A DNA stretch of 47,876 bases from Pseudolysinimonas_A sp044239695. Its GTDB lineage: Bacteria; Actinomycetota; Actinomycetes; Actinomycetales; Microbacteriaceae. Positions 1-7,834 of the stretch are shown piece by piece. The notes beneath the pieces were generated by a model. That model searched no databases, was not told the origin of the DNA, and saw only the letters and a program-made list of their open reading frames with translations. Location of the stretch: assembly GCF_044239695.1 (NCBI RefSeq), contig NZ_JBIIAW010000011.1, positions 1-47,876 of the forward strand, given 5' to 3'. A program made the position numbers and the translations under genes. Numbering within the stretch: the stretch's first letter is position 1; each line of letters begins with the position of its first letter.

Positions 1-28
1 AGCCGCCCACGGTGTCGACGTCGTTCAT
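1..28 (-). CDS. 5' end of an unidentified gene leaving the left edge
   Basis: Only nine codons are inside the window (MNDVDTVGG). They start with an ATG preceded by a strong Shine-Dalgarno sequence (GAGGAGGA) about 5 bases upstream. A convincing promoter and an inverted repeat lie 60-90 bases upstream, so this looks like the first gene of its own transcript rather than a continuation of the MFS operon. Too little protein is visible to name a family. Confidence 0.6.
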
Positions 29-88
29 GGGATCCTCCTCGAAGTCATTGTGTCCCCCGCGCGGTCGGTGACCGGCGCGTGAGTCATC

Positions 89-120
89 ACTATATAACCG
101 GAATGACACGGATGTCATTC
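89..120 (-). promoter_or_regulatory. Promoter with an operator-like palindrome
   Basis: Read on the minus strand, ATGACA (113-118) resembles a -35 box. It is followed after 16 bases by TATATA (91-96), or after 18 bases by TATAGT (89-94), both good -10 boxes. A perfect inverted repeat, GAATGACA-CGGA-TGTCATTC (101-120), covers the -35 box and most of the spacer. This is the layout of a repressor operator. It would control the gene starting at 28. The regulator is not visible here; a TetR- or MarR-type protein is a guess from the repeat size. Confidence 0.6.
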
Positions 121-182
121 CCCCACATGTAGTGATTTCGGCGTGTCGCGCGTGTTTTCACGATAGGCGCCGCCACCGACGT

Positions 183-1757
183 TCATTCCGGGCGGCGGGA
201 GCGGCGTCCGAGCGGGACGGTCGCCGCGAGCCCGACCGCGAGGAAGCCGGCCGCCGTGAACGCGGAGAGCCTCGTCGCGTCGCTGAACGCCTCCCGCGCC
301 GCGTGCGCCGCCTCGGGCGACTGCTCCTCCAGGCCGGGGATCGCCGAGCCCGCGCTGCCGACCACGGCATCCACGATCTGCTCGCGGGTCGCCTCCGGGA
401 TGCTGTCGGGCAGCTTGTCGGCGAGGTGGCTGCCGAGCGCGGTGAACAGCACGGTGCCGAGGATCGCGATGCCGAGGGCCGAGCCCACCTGCCGGGCGGT
501 GCTCTGCGTCCCCGACGCCGCCCCGCTGCGCGCCACCGGCACGTCGACGAGGATGAGACCCGTCAGCTGGGCGGTGGCGAACCCCACTCCGAGCCCGTAG
601 ACGAGGAGCCCGCCGCAGACCGCCCACCACGGGGTGTCGACGGCGATGACGGAGCCGACGATGACGAGTCCGACGATCTCCAGGGCGATGCCGAGACGCA
701 CCACCCAGACGGCGGGGACCCGCGACCCGAACCCCCCGACGAGCCCGGAGGCGAGGAAGGCGCCGACCGCGAGGGCCAGCAGCACCTGACCGGTGCCGAG
801 GGCCCCGTAGCCGAGCGCGTTCTGCAGCCACAGCGGGAGCGACAGGATGATGCCGAACTCGCCGAGCGCGACGATGAGCGCGACGATGTTGCCGCCGCGG
901 AACGACGGGATCGCGAACAGGTCGGGCGCCACCATGCTGGGCAGCCCGCGGCGGCGGCGAGCTGCGCCCCAGGCGATGAACCCCACCAACGCGACGACGG
1001 TGATCGCGAACACGAACGGGATCGGCGACACCTCGAAGGTCCAGAAGTCCGGCGGGCTGTCGCTCAGCCACCAGCCGAACGTGCGGCCCTCGATCAGCCC
1101 GAAGACGAGGGAGCCGAACACGACGATGGACAGCAGGGCGCCGACCGGGTCGAGCGGATCCGGCTGCTCCGCGCGGGACTCGAGCACGACGAGCGCGATG
1201 CCGACGAGGATCAGGAGGCCGAGCGGCAGGTTGATCCCGAACGCCCAGCGCCAGGAGAAGTACTCGGTCAGCCAGCCGCCGAGCAACGGACCGACCGCCG
1301 CCATCCCGCCGATCGTCGACCCCCACACCGCGAACGCGATCCCGCGCTCCTTCCCGGTGAAGGTGGCGTTGAGCACCGAGAGGGTAGTCGGGAGGATGAT
1401 CGCCCCGCCGACGCCCTGCACGACCCGGGACGCGATGAGCGCCTCTCCCGACCCGGCGAGGGCGGCGACGACGCTCGCGATCACGAAGATCGCGACCCCG
1501 ATGATGAGCAGTCGCTTGCGGCCGACCCGGTCGGCGAGGGTGCCGAAGGTCAGCAGGAGCGCCGCGAACACCAGCGTGTAGCTCTCCTGCACCCATTGCA
1601 CCTGGGTGGAGGTGATCGCGAGATCGTCGACGATCGACGGGATCGCGACGTTCACGATGGTCGAGTCGACGATGATCAGCGACACCGCGAGGCTGATCGT
1701 GAGCAGGCCGAGCCAGCGCAGACGGTGCGCCCGCGAGCCGACGTCGAGAGAGGTCAT
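183..1757 (-). CDS. MFS exporter, DHA2 (EmrB/QacA-like) family
   Basis: This 524-residue membrane protein has the 14-helix DHA2 layout of drug:proton antiporters. The first helix (about residues 15-37) carries the typical 'DSTIVNVAIPSI' stretch. The loop-2 motif is 'LADRVGRKRLLI', and motif C is seen as 'GPLLGGWLTEYFSWRWAFGINLP' broken across helices 5 and 6. The last 60 residues are mostly a loop and a final helix. The likely role is proton-driven efflux of a toxic compound across the cell membrane; the substrate cannot be read from sequence. No good Shine-Dalgarno precedes the ATG. A weak -10 (CACAAT) lies 6 bases upstream, so a leaderless transcript is possible. The gene is divergent from the small gene at 1823. 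A second, clearly different DHA2 exporter lies at 29123-30772. Confidence 0.88.
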   Translation of the reverse strand: MTSLDVGSRAHRLRWLGLLTISLAVSLIIVDSTIVNVAIPSIVDDLAITSTQVQWVQESYTLVFAALLLTFGTLADRVGRKRLLIIGVAIFVIASVVAALAGSGEALIASRVVQGVGGAIILPTTLSVLNATFTGKERGIAFAVWGSTIGGMAAVGPLLGGWLTEYFSWRWAFGINLPLGLLILVGIALVVLESRAEQPDPLDPVGALLSIVVFGSLVFGLIEGRTFGWWLSDSPPDFWTFEVSPIPFVFAITVVALVGFIAWGAARRRRGLPSMVAPDLFAIPSFRGGNIVALIVALGEFGIILSLPLWLQNALGYGALGTGQVLLALAVGAFLASGLVGGFGSRVPAVWVVRLGIALEIVGLVIVGSVIAVDTPWWAVCGGLLVYGLGVGFATAQLTGLILVDVPVARSGAASGTQSTARQVGSALGIAILGTVLFTALGSHLADKLPDSIPEATREQIVDAVVGSAGSAIPGLEEQSPEAAHAAREAFSDATRLSAFTAAGFLAVGLAATVPLGRRSRRPE

Positions 1758-1822
1758 GCGCTCATTGTGCGCTTCGATCCGGCATCCAGCCCGCTTTCAG
1801 GCGGCGGGAGCACTCTCGCCCC

Positions 1823-2026
1823 ATGAACGGTCCCGACGAGCAGCAGCAGATCGCGCAGGTGGTCGAGCAGCTGGAGCAGAGGTTCCCCGCGTTCTCCACG
1901 CAGGAGATCGAGGTCATCGTCGCCGAGCAGGTCGCCCTGCTCGACGGCAACCCCATCCGCGACTACGTCCCGCGGCTCGTCGAGCACGGGGCGCGGACGC
2001 GGCTGCGGGCCTCGGCCGGCTCCTAG
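1823..2026 (+). CDS. Small three-helix-bundle dimerization domain protein
   Basis: This 67-residue protein matches my memory of an actinobacterial family annotated as three-helix bundle dimerization domain-containing. The N-terminal helix is rich in Gln and Glu (residues 3-20). It is followed by 'RFPAFSTQEIEVIVAEQ', and the recognisable core 'NPIRDYVPRLVEHGAR' sits near residues 44-59. Such proteins are small, cytosolic and usually encoded alone; no biochemical role is firmly known. A GGGAG sequence about 12 bases upstream is a weak ribosome-binding site. The gene is divergent from the MFS exporter and convergent with the DUF2510 gene, so it is probably a single-gene transcript. No clear terminator was seen in the 73 bases after it. 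Confidence 0.7.
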   Translation: MNGPDEQQQIAQVVEQLEQRFPAFSTQEIEVIVAEQVALLDGNPIRDYVPRLVEHGARTRLRASAGS

Positions 2027-2099
2027 GAGGACGGCGTCACGCGCCGCGCCGGACCAGGTGCTCGGTCACCCCGGGCGATGAGGTCGCCGCCACGGCCGA

Positions 2100-2729
2100 C
2101 TACCGCGGGATGTTGGTGACGAGGAAGTCGTTCATCCCCGCGAAGATCACGACGACGATCCAGATCGAGATGCCGATCGAGATGACGAACACCGCGACTT
2201 CGGCCCAGATCGGCTGGTGCCCGTTGCCGGTTCGGCGGTGCACGACGACCGAGCGGCCGATCGTGTACACGAGCCCGCTGATGAACGCGAAGGCCCAGTG
2301 GAACGGCCTCGGCACTCCGCGGGAGGCGAGCTCCTTGGCGTCGCGGTAGGCGAAGAACACGCCGAGCCCGTAGACGACGTAGCTCAGAACGATCGCGCCC
2401 CAGTAGAACGGGGAGAGCAAGAGACTCATGGTTCCCGACATCCCCGAGTACGGGTCGGCCGCCGACACGTCGATGTCGAACAACGAGCCCCACGGCACGA
2501 AGAGCAGCAGGAGCGTCGGCAGCAGCGGGAGCACGACGATGAGCCAGATCCACGGCGTGTTCCAGTCGGTGCCGGCGGGGGCCTTCAGCTCGGGAGCGGC
2601 CGGGTACGGCTGACCGGGCTGGTGGAGTAGCTCGGTCCAGGCCACGCCGTCCCAGTAGCGCTGCTGCGCCGGGTTCTGCGGGTCCGGGTACCAGCCGGCG
2701 GGGATCGAGGGCGTGCCCTGTGCGCTCAT
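2100..2729 (-). CDS. DUF2510 membrane protein
   Basis: The protein has 209 residues. The N-terminus holds a DUF2510 motif: 'PAGWYPDPQNPAQQRYWDG' near residues 10-29, a short aromatic module common in actinobacterial membrane proteins. A Pro/Ala linker follows. There are then four or five hydrophobic segments: about 57-80, 103-128, 143-163 and 172-200. The charged loop 'YRDAKELASRGVPRPFHW' is short. DUF2510 modules are usually on the cytosolic side and their function is unknown. The gene stands alone between convergent and divergent neighbours, and the next gene (LacI) is divergent from it. It is a hypothetical membrane protein with a recognisable domain and no assigned process. Confidence 0.8.
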   Translation of the reverse strand: MSAQGTPSIPAGWYPDPQNPAQQRYWDGVAWTELLHQPGQPYPAAPELKAPAGTDWNTPWIWLIVVLPLLPTLLLLFVPWGSLFDIDVSAADPYSGMSGTMSLLLSPFYWGAIVLSYVVYGLGVFFAYRDAKELASRGVPRPFHWAFAFISGLVYTIGRSVVVHRRTGNGHQPIWAEVAVFVISIGISIWIVVVIFAGMNDFLVTNIPR

Positions 2730-2851
2730 GGGCCGATCCTACGGCGGCACGCGACAGACGCCCCGTCTGACGATCCCCGCCGACTCTCGACCGCGCGGCT
2801 CGATACGATCACACTCGAAGCGACGTACGCGACTCCACGAGGTGCACCACG

Positions 2852-3874
2852 ATGTCCGATCACGCAGCACGGGGGTGGCAGCGCCCCAGCATCTACGACG
2901 TCGCGCGCGAAGCCGGCGTGTCGCACATGACGGTTTCGCGGGTGCTCAACGACCACCCCAACATCCGCGACACGACGCGCGAACGCGTGCTCCGCGCGAT
3001 CGACGAGATGAACTACACGCGCAGCTCGATCGCTCGCGCCCTGGCGACCCGCCGCGCGATGCGCATCGGGGTCCTGGTGGACAGCGCGCCGCAGTTCGGG
3101 CCGAACAGCACGCTGCGCGCCCTCGAGAGCGCGGCACGCGGCTTCGGCTACGCGATCAGCGCGTTCTCGATCTCGGATGACGACAGCGCGTCGCAGGTGG
3201 ACTCCGGCGTCGTCGACCTGGTGACTCAGGGGGTCGACGCGCTGTGCGTCATCGCGCCTCGCGCGTCGTCGTTGCACGCGCTACGCCAGCAGAGCACGGG
3301 CCTTCCCACGATCGTCATCAAGTCGGACCCGGATGCGACCTGGCACACCGCGGCCGTCGATCAGCATGGAGGGGCGAGCCTCGCGACCCGGCATCTCATC
3401 GACCTCGGTCATCGCTCCATCGCGCATCTCGCCGGACCCTCCGACTGGTACGACGCCCGCGCGCGCGAGCAGGGCTGGCGCGACGCTCTGACGGCCGAGG
3501 GTCTGCAGGTGGCAGCCCTCCATGTCGGCGACTGGACCTCCGACTTCGGATACGAGATGGGGCGCACCCTCGAGGTGGGCGATCTGACGGCCGTCTTCGC
3601 CGCGAACGACCAGATGGCACTCGGGCTGATCCACGGCCTGGCGACGCGAGGCATCTCGGTTCCCGACGACATCAGCGTCGTCGGGTTCGACGACCTCCCC
3701 GACGCCCGTCACTTCCTCCCGCCGCTCACGACGGTGCGGCAAGACTTCGCGGCTCTCGGATCGCTCGCCCTGCAGTTGCTCGTCGCCGCCATCGAAGGGG
3801 ATGAGGGCGCGACCCACGACGTGATCGCCCCGTCGCTGGTCGTGCGCTCCTCCACCGCAGTCCCGCGGGGATGA
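2852..3874 (+). CDS. LacI-family regulator, probable arabinose regulon repressor
   Basis: The protein has 340 residues. The LacI helix-turn-helix and hinge helix are at residues 12-62 ('SIYDVAREAGVSHMTVSRVL' then 'YTRSSIARALATRRA'). A periplasmic-binding-like effector domain fills the rest, with 'VDQHGGASLATRHLIDLGH' in the middle and 'SVVGFDDLPDARHFLPPLTT' near the end. It should bind a palindromic operator as a dimer and release it when a sugar binds. It lies directly before the sugar importer and arabinose genes. LacI-type operators occur at 3958-3971 and 33252-33265, so it most likely represses both the importer-araDBA run and the arabinofuranosidase. The effector (L-arabinose or a derivative) is inferred from neighbours. 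A possible -10 box, TACGAT, lies at 2804-2809. Confidence 0.9.
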   Translation: MSDHAARGWQRPSIYDVAREAGVSHMTVSRVLNDHPNIRDTTRERVLRAIDEMNYTRSSIARALATRRAMRIGVLVDSAPQFGPNSTLRALESAARGFGYAISAFSISDDDSASQVDSGVVDLVTQGVDALCVIAPRASSLHALRQQSTGLPTIVIKSDPDATWHTAAVDQHGGASLATRHLIDLGHRSIAHLAGPSDWYDARAREQGWRDALTAEGLQVAALHVGDWTSDFGYEMGRTLEVGDLTAVFAANDQMALGLIHGLATRGISVPDDISVVGFDDLPDARHFLPPLTTVRQDFAALGSLALQLLVAAIEGDEGATHDVIAPSLVVRSSTAVPRG

Positions 3875-3907
3875 CCGACGGCGGTTCAGGCGGGAACGGG
3901 GATGTTG

Positions 3908-3926
3908 GCGGTAACAAAGCGGTAAC
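3908..3926 (+). repeat. Two GCGGTAAC direct repeats, one helical turn apart
   Basis: GCGGTAAC occurs at 3908-3915 and again at 3919-3926, an 11-base period, just upstream of the importer promoter. Direct repeats on the same face of the helix often mark an activator or second-regulator site. No protein can be assigned. Confidence 0.45.
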
Positions 3927-3943
3927 GAACGCCGAAGATCGAG

Positions 3944-3973
3944 TTGCGCAATCGCATTGTTAGCGCGCACAAT
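3944..3973 (+). promoter_or_regulatory. Arabinose importer promoter with LacI-type operator
   Basis: TTGCGC (3944-3949) and CACAAT (3968-3973), 18 bases apart, make a plausible promoter. An imperfect palindrome covers 3956-3973: ATTGT...ACAAT flanking the core TGTTAGCGCGCACA (3958-3971). This is the shape of a LacI-family operator and it covers the -10 box, so binding would block transcription. The transcript leader would be about 75 bases, ending in a GAGGAG ribosome-binding site before the ATG at 4054. The same 14-base architecture recurs at 33252-33265. Confidence 0.65.
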
Positions 3974-4053
3974 GTGTCCACACCCCAGGGTGTCGCACAA
4001 AGCACCGAACCCTCTTCGACAATCGCGTCGACGAGTCTCAACGAGGAGATCAC

Positions 4054-5040
4054 ATGACACACAACAAGCGGACGCTGCGCATTCTCGGTTTCATCGGAGC
4101 GGGAGCGATCGCGCTCGGACTGGCCGGATGCAGCACGGGCACCGAATCCGGTGAAGGCGACCTGATCACTGTCGGCTTCGTCGCCGTCGGGCCTGAAGGC
4201 GGATGGCGCGACGCCAACGAGCAGGCGATCCAGGACGCCTTCAGCGAGGAGGCCGGCTTCGACCTCAAGTACGCCCCCGCGGCCAACCCGACCGACCAGA
4301 AGTCGCAGATCGACGCCTTCGCGACGTTCGTCAACGACGAGGTCGACGTCATCCTGCTGACGGCCACCGAGGCGTCCGGCTGGGAGGACTCGCTCGAGCT
4401 CGCGCAGGAGGCCGAGATCCCGGTCATCCTTCTCGACCGCGGCGTCGACGCCAGCGACGACCTCTACGTGACGCGCATCGCGCCCGACAACGTCAAGGTC
4501 GCCGAAGAGGTCGGCAACTGGGCGACGAGCGTGTACCCCGACGGCGCGAGCTACTACGTGCTCGAGGGCGTCCCCGGCCTCTCCGTCGTGAACGAGCGCA
4601 ACGAGGGCTTCGACGCCGCCATCGCCGGCAAGGACGGCTGGGACAAGATCGGCGCCCAGACCGCCAACTGGACCGCTGACGAGGGCAAGTCGGTCATCGA
4701 GACCGTTCTGAAGGAGAACCCGGGCCTGCAGTTCATCTTCGCGCAGAACGATGAGATGGGCATCGGCGCGGCTGCGGCCGTGACGGCTGCCGGTCTGACG
4801 CCGGGCACCGACGTCAAGATCGCCACGATCGACGGCACCACGCCGGCCCTCGAGGCGCTCGCCGCCGGTCAGCTGAGCTTCGTCGCTCAGTACAACCCGT
4901 TCTTCGGCGACCTCGCCGTCGATGCCGTGAAGAAGGCCCTCGCGGGCGAGAGCGTCGACAAGACGATCATCGTCCCGGGCGAGAACTTCGACTCGGCCGA
5001 GGCCGGCCAGGCCGCGCTGGACGCCGGCAAGGGCTTCTAA
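4054..5040 (+). CDS. Sugar ABC transporter substrate-binding lipoprotein (YtfQ-like)
   Basis: The protein has 328 residues with a lipoprotein signal: basic N-terminus, hydrophobic stretch, and lipobox LAGC with the acylated Cys at residue 26. The mature part is a type-1 periplasmic binding fold. 'TVGFVAVGPEGGWRDANEQA' near residues 39-58, 'ILLTATEASGWEDSL' and 'PVILLDRGVDASDD' closely match the Escherichia coli YtfQ family. YtfQ-type binders take furanose sugars; related systems (AraUVWZ in Shewanella) import L-arabinose. The next three transporter genes and araDBA on the same strand support L-arabinose, perhaps its furanose form. The protein would be anchored to the outer face of the membrane. 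A strong hairpin follows the gene (5061-5109), which may keep the binder more abundant than the membrane parts. Confidence 0.88.
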   Translation: MTHNKRTLRILGFIGAGAIALGLAGCSTGTESGEGDLITVGFVAVGPEGGWRDANEQAIQDAFSEEAGFDLKYAPAANPTDQKSQIDAFATFVNDEVDVILLTATEASGWEDSLELAQEAEIPVILLDRGVDASDDLYVTRIAPDNVKVAEEVGNWATSVYPDGASYYVLEGVPGLSVVNERNEGFDAAIAGKDGWDKIGAQTANWTADEGKSVIETVLKENPGLQFIFAQNDEMGIGAAAAVTAAGLTPGTDVKIATIDGTTPALEALAAGQLSFVAQYNPFFGDLAVDAVKKALAGESVDKTIIVPGENFDSAEAGQAALDAGKGF

Positions 5041-5060
5041 CCGACTCGGAACCGCCACGA

Positions 5061-5109
5061 GACATCCGCGCGGGGGCCGCTCACTTTCGGCGGCCCCCGT
5101 TCGGATGTC
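5061..5109 (+). terminator. Long two-part hairpin between binder and ATPase genes
   Basis: The outer arms GACATCCG (5061-5068) and CGGATGTC (5102-5109) are perfect complements. After a 2-by-2 internal mismatch, the inner arms CGGGGGCCGC (5071-5080) and GCGGCCCCCG (5090-5099) pair perfectly around a 9-base loop. There is no U-run. In binding-protein operons such structures usually act as partial terminators or protect the upstream message from 3' decay. Confidence 0.75.
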
Positions 5110-5150
5110 CACCCAGCAGAGTCATCTAGGCAGCAAGGGATCGATCAACG

Positions 5151-6752
5151 ATGACGGAATCGCTCGCAATCGTCGAAGTTCGCGAGGCATCCATCAGCTT
5201 CCCCGGCGTGAAAGCCCTCGACGAGGTGAGCTTCCGCCTCATCCCGGGCGAAGTCCACAGCCTCATGGGCGAGAACGGCGCCGGCAAGTCCACGCTGATC
5301 AAAGCGCTGACCGGCGTGTACCAGATCGACTCCGGCGAGATCATCGTCGCCGGACAGGCGCGGCGCTTCGCCGGCACCGCCTCCGCGCAGGCCGCCGGCA
5401 TCTCCACCGTGTACCAGGAGGTGAACCTGTGCACCAACCTCACGATCGGTGAGAACGTGATGCTCGGCCACGAGGCCCGCGGCCCCCTCGGCGTCAATTG
5501 GCGCAAGACCCATGCGCTCGCTCATGAGTCGCTCGTCGGCCTGGGTCTCGGTCACCTCGACCCGCGCGCGCCCCTCTCCTCCCTCTCGATCGCCGTGCAG
5601 CAACTGGTGGCCATCAGCCGCGCCATGGTCACGCAGTCGAAGGTGCTCATCCTCGACGAGCCGACGTCGAGCCTCGACGCGAACGAGGTCGAGGTGCTGT
5701 TCGGCGTCATCCGGAAACTCCGCGACCAGGGCGTCGCCATCCTCTTCGTCTCGCACTTCCTCGATCAGGTGTACGCGATCAGCGACCGCATCACGGTGCT
5801 GCGCAACGGCCGGTTCGTCGGCGAGTACCTCAAGCGCGACCTCGACCGCACCCAGCTGATCTCGCTGATGATCGGCAAAGACTTCGAGACGCTTCGCGCT
5901 CTCGGCTCCAACCGTCAGACCGAGGTGCGCGACCGCACCGAGACCCCTCTTCTCGCCGCCGAAGGCCTGGGGCGAGCGGGTGCCCTCCACCCCACCGATG
6001 TCGAGATCCATCGCGGCGAGGTCGTCGGCTTCGCCGGGCTCCTCGGCGCCGGCCGCACGGAGCTCGCGCGGCTCATCGCCGGCGCCGACAAGGCCGACTC
6101 CGGTGTCGTCACGATGCACGGCGAGAAGGTGTCGCTGAACTCGCCCGTCGCCGCACTGGCGCACCGCATCGCCTACTCGACCGAGAATCGGCGTGAAGAC
6201 GGGATCGTCGGCGACCTCAGCGTGCGCGAGAACATCATCCTCGCCGTCCAAGCCCGTCGCGGGTGGTTCCGCCGGGTGCCCGCCCGCCAGGTCGACCAGA
6301 TCGTCGCGACCTACATGGAGCGCTTCAACGTGCGCCCGAACGACCCGAACCGCCCCATCCGACTGCTGTCGGGCGGCAACCAGCAGAAGGTCCTCCTGGG
6401 CCGCTGGCTCGCCACCAACCCCGAACTGCTCCTGCTCGACGAACCGACGCGCGGCATCGATGTCGGCGCGAAGGCCGACATCCAGGAGACCGTCGCGGAG
6501 CTCGCCGCCGGCGGGATGGGTGTCGTGTTCATCTCGTCCGAACTCGAAGAGGTCGTGCGTCTCTCGGAGCGGATCGTCATCCTCAAGGACCACCGGAAGG
6601 TGGGCGAGGTCGTCAACGGCCCGGAGGTGACCGCCGAGAGCATCGTGTCGGTCATCGCCGCGGACTCGGGAGCCGAGGCGGGAGCCCACGCGGATGCCCT
6701 GGCGCACGTCGCCGGCGACGGAGCCGCACGAGACGAAGGGAACGCGTCATGA
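5151..6752 (+). CDS. Sugar ABC transporter ATP-binding protein (two ATPase domains)
   Basis: The protein has 533 residues and is a duplicated sugar ATPase of the RbsA/MglA/YtfR type. The first domain has Walker A 'GENGAGKST' (residues 40-48), a divergent signature 'LSIAVQQLVAISRAM' and Walker B 'VLILDEPTSSLD'. The second domain has a degenerate P-loop ('GFAGLLGAGRTEL'), a normal signature 'LSGGNQQKVLLGRWL' and Walker B 'LLLLDEPTRGIDVG'. This pairing of one intact and one degenerate nucleotide site is normal for the family. It should energise sugar uptake with the two permeases that follow. The C-terminal tail after about residue 500 is Ala-rich and poorly ordered. AAGGGA precedes the ATG, and the stop overlaps the next start in ATGA. 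Confidence 0.92.
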   Translation: MTESLAIVEVREASISFPGVKALDEVSFRLIPGEVHSLMGENGAGKSTLIKALTGVYQIDSGEIIVAGQARRFAGTASAQAAGISTVYQEVNLCTNLTIGENVMLGHEARGPLGVNWRKTHALAHESLVGLGLGHLDPRAPLSSLSIAVQQLVAISRAMVTQSKVLILDEPTSSLDANEVEVLFGVIRKLRDQGVAILFVSHFLDQVYAISDRITVLRNGRFVGEYLKRDLDRTQLISLMIGKDFETLRALGSNRQTEVRDRTETPLLAAEGLGRAGALHPTDVEIHRGEVVGFAGLLGAGRTELARLIAGADKADSGVVTMHGEKVSLNSPVAALAHRIAYSTENRREDGIVGDLSVRENIILAVQARRGWFRRVPARQVDQIVATYMERFNVRPNDPNRPIRLLSGGNQQKVLLGRWLATNPELLLLDEPTRGIDVGAKADIQETVAELAAGGMGVVFISSELEEVVRLSERIVILKDHRKVGEVVNGPEVTAESIVSVIAADSGAEAGAHADALAHVAGDGAARDEGNAS

Positions 6753-7834
6753 GCCGCGTCACGCGCACACTCCGAACCCCGTGGTTCTGGGCACTCATCG
6801 GGATCGCGGTGCTGCTGCTGATCAACACCCTCAAGAATCCCGCCTACCTCGAGATCAGCGTGAACCCGACGACGGGGCTGCTCACCGGCAACGTGCTCGA
6901 CATCCTCCGGGTGTCGGCGCCCATCATCATGATCGCGCTGGGGATGACCTTCGTCATCGCCACCGAAGGGATCGACCTGTCGGTCGGCTCGATGATGGCC
7001 GTCGGCGGCGCCGTAGCCATGCAGACCCTCGCCGGCGTCGACGCGCCCGATTCCGTCGGGGCGATGTTCGCGGCGATCGGCCTCGCCGTGCTGCTGGCGA
7101 TCGTGCTCGGAGCGGTCAATGGATTCCTGGTCGCCGTCGTCGGACTCCAGCCGTTCATCGGCACCCTCATCATGATGCTGGCCGCGCGCGGAATCGCCCG
7201 CGTGATCACGGACGGGCAGAACACCAACGCGTCGAACGAGCCGTTCCGGCAGCTGGCGAACGGCCAGATCCTGGGGCTCCCGACGAGTTTCGTGCTGGCG
7301 ATCGCGATCGTCGTCGTCATCGCCCTCCTGATGCGACGCACCGCGCTCGCCCTGATGATCGAGTCGGTCGGAGTGAACCCCACGGCGAGCCGGCTCGCCG
7401 GCATCCGGCCCCGCCCCCTGCTGTTCGGTGTCTACATCCTGGCGGCGGCGCTGGCGGCCATCGGCGGTCTGTTCAGCGTCTCCGAGGTGATGACGGTCAG
7501 CGTCTCCGGAACCGGCAACCTGATGGAACTCGACGCCATCCTCGCGGTGGTGATCGGCGGGACCTCTCTCGCCGGCGGCAAGTTCTCGATCCTCGGGTCC
7601 ACCGTCGGCGCTCTTCTCATCGCGACCCTCAACAAGACGGTGCTCTTCCTGGGGATTCCGTCGTCCGCGACGCCGGCGTTCAAGGCGCTCGTGATCATCG
7701 CGCTCGTGCTGCTCCAGTCGGAGCGCATCCGCTCCTTCACCTTCGGCAGGGCGAAGGGCCTGAGTTTCCGACGGGGCCCCGCGACCGCGCCGACCGAACC
7801 GGCGCCCGATGCTTCGAAGGAGACCGTCGCGTGA
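6749..7834 (+). CDS. Sugar ABC transporter permease 1 (YtfT-like)
   Basis: The protein has 361 residues and belongs to the BPD_transp_2 (RbsC-type) family, with about 8-10 membrane segments. The family marks are 'FVIATEGIDLSVGSMMA' near residues 68-84, 'LQPFIGTLIMMLAARGIARV' and 'GVNPTASRLAGIRPR'. The C-terminal core reads 'DAILAVVIGGTSLAGGKFSI'. It forms half of the membrane channel of the arabinose importer. The ATG overlaps the ATPase stop by 4 bases, with GAAGGG upstream, so the two are translated together. The last 25 residues are a Pro/Ala-rich tail without membrane character. Confidence 0.92.
   Translation: MSRVTRTLRTPWFWALIGIAVLLLINTLKNPAYLEISVNPTTGLLTGNVLDILRVSAPIIMIALGMTFVIATEGIDLSVGSMMAVGGAVAMQTLAGVDAPDSVGAMFAAIGLAVLLAIVLGAVNGFLVAVVGLQPFIGTLIMMLAARGIARVITDGQNTNASNEPFRQLANGQILGLPTSFVLAIAIVVVIALLMRRTALALMIESVGVNPTASRLAGIRPRPLLFGVYILAAALAAIGGLFSVSEVMTVSVSGTGNLMELDAILAVVIGGTSLAGGKFSILGSTVGALLIATLNKTVLFLGIPSSATPAFKALVIIALVLLQSERIRSFTFGRAKGLSFRRGPATAPTEPAPDASKETVA

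Noticed and set aside
132..1826. 564-codon plus-strand frame opposite the first MFS gene
   Set aside because: Extremely charged, no domain, and fully explained as the antisense of a membrane protein gene.
5145..6707. 520-codon minus-strand frame opposite the ABC ATPase gene
   Set aside because: The plus strand encodes intact Walker and signature motifs; the minus frame has none.
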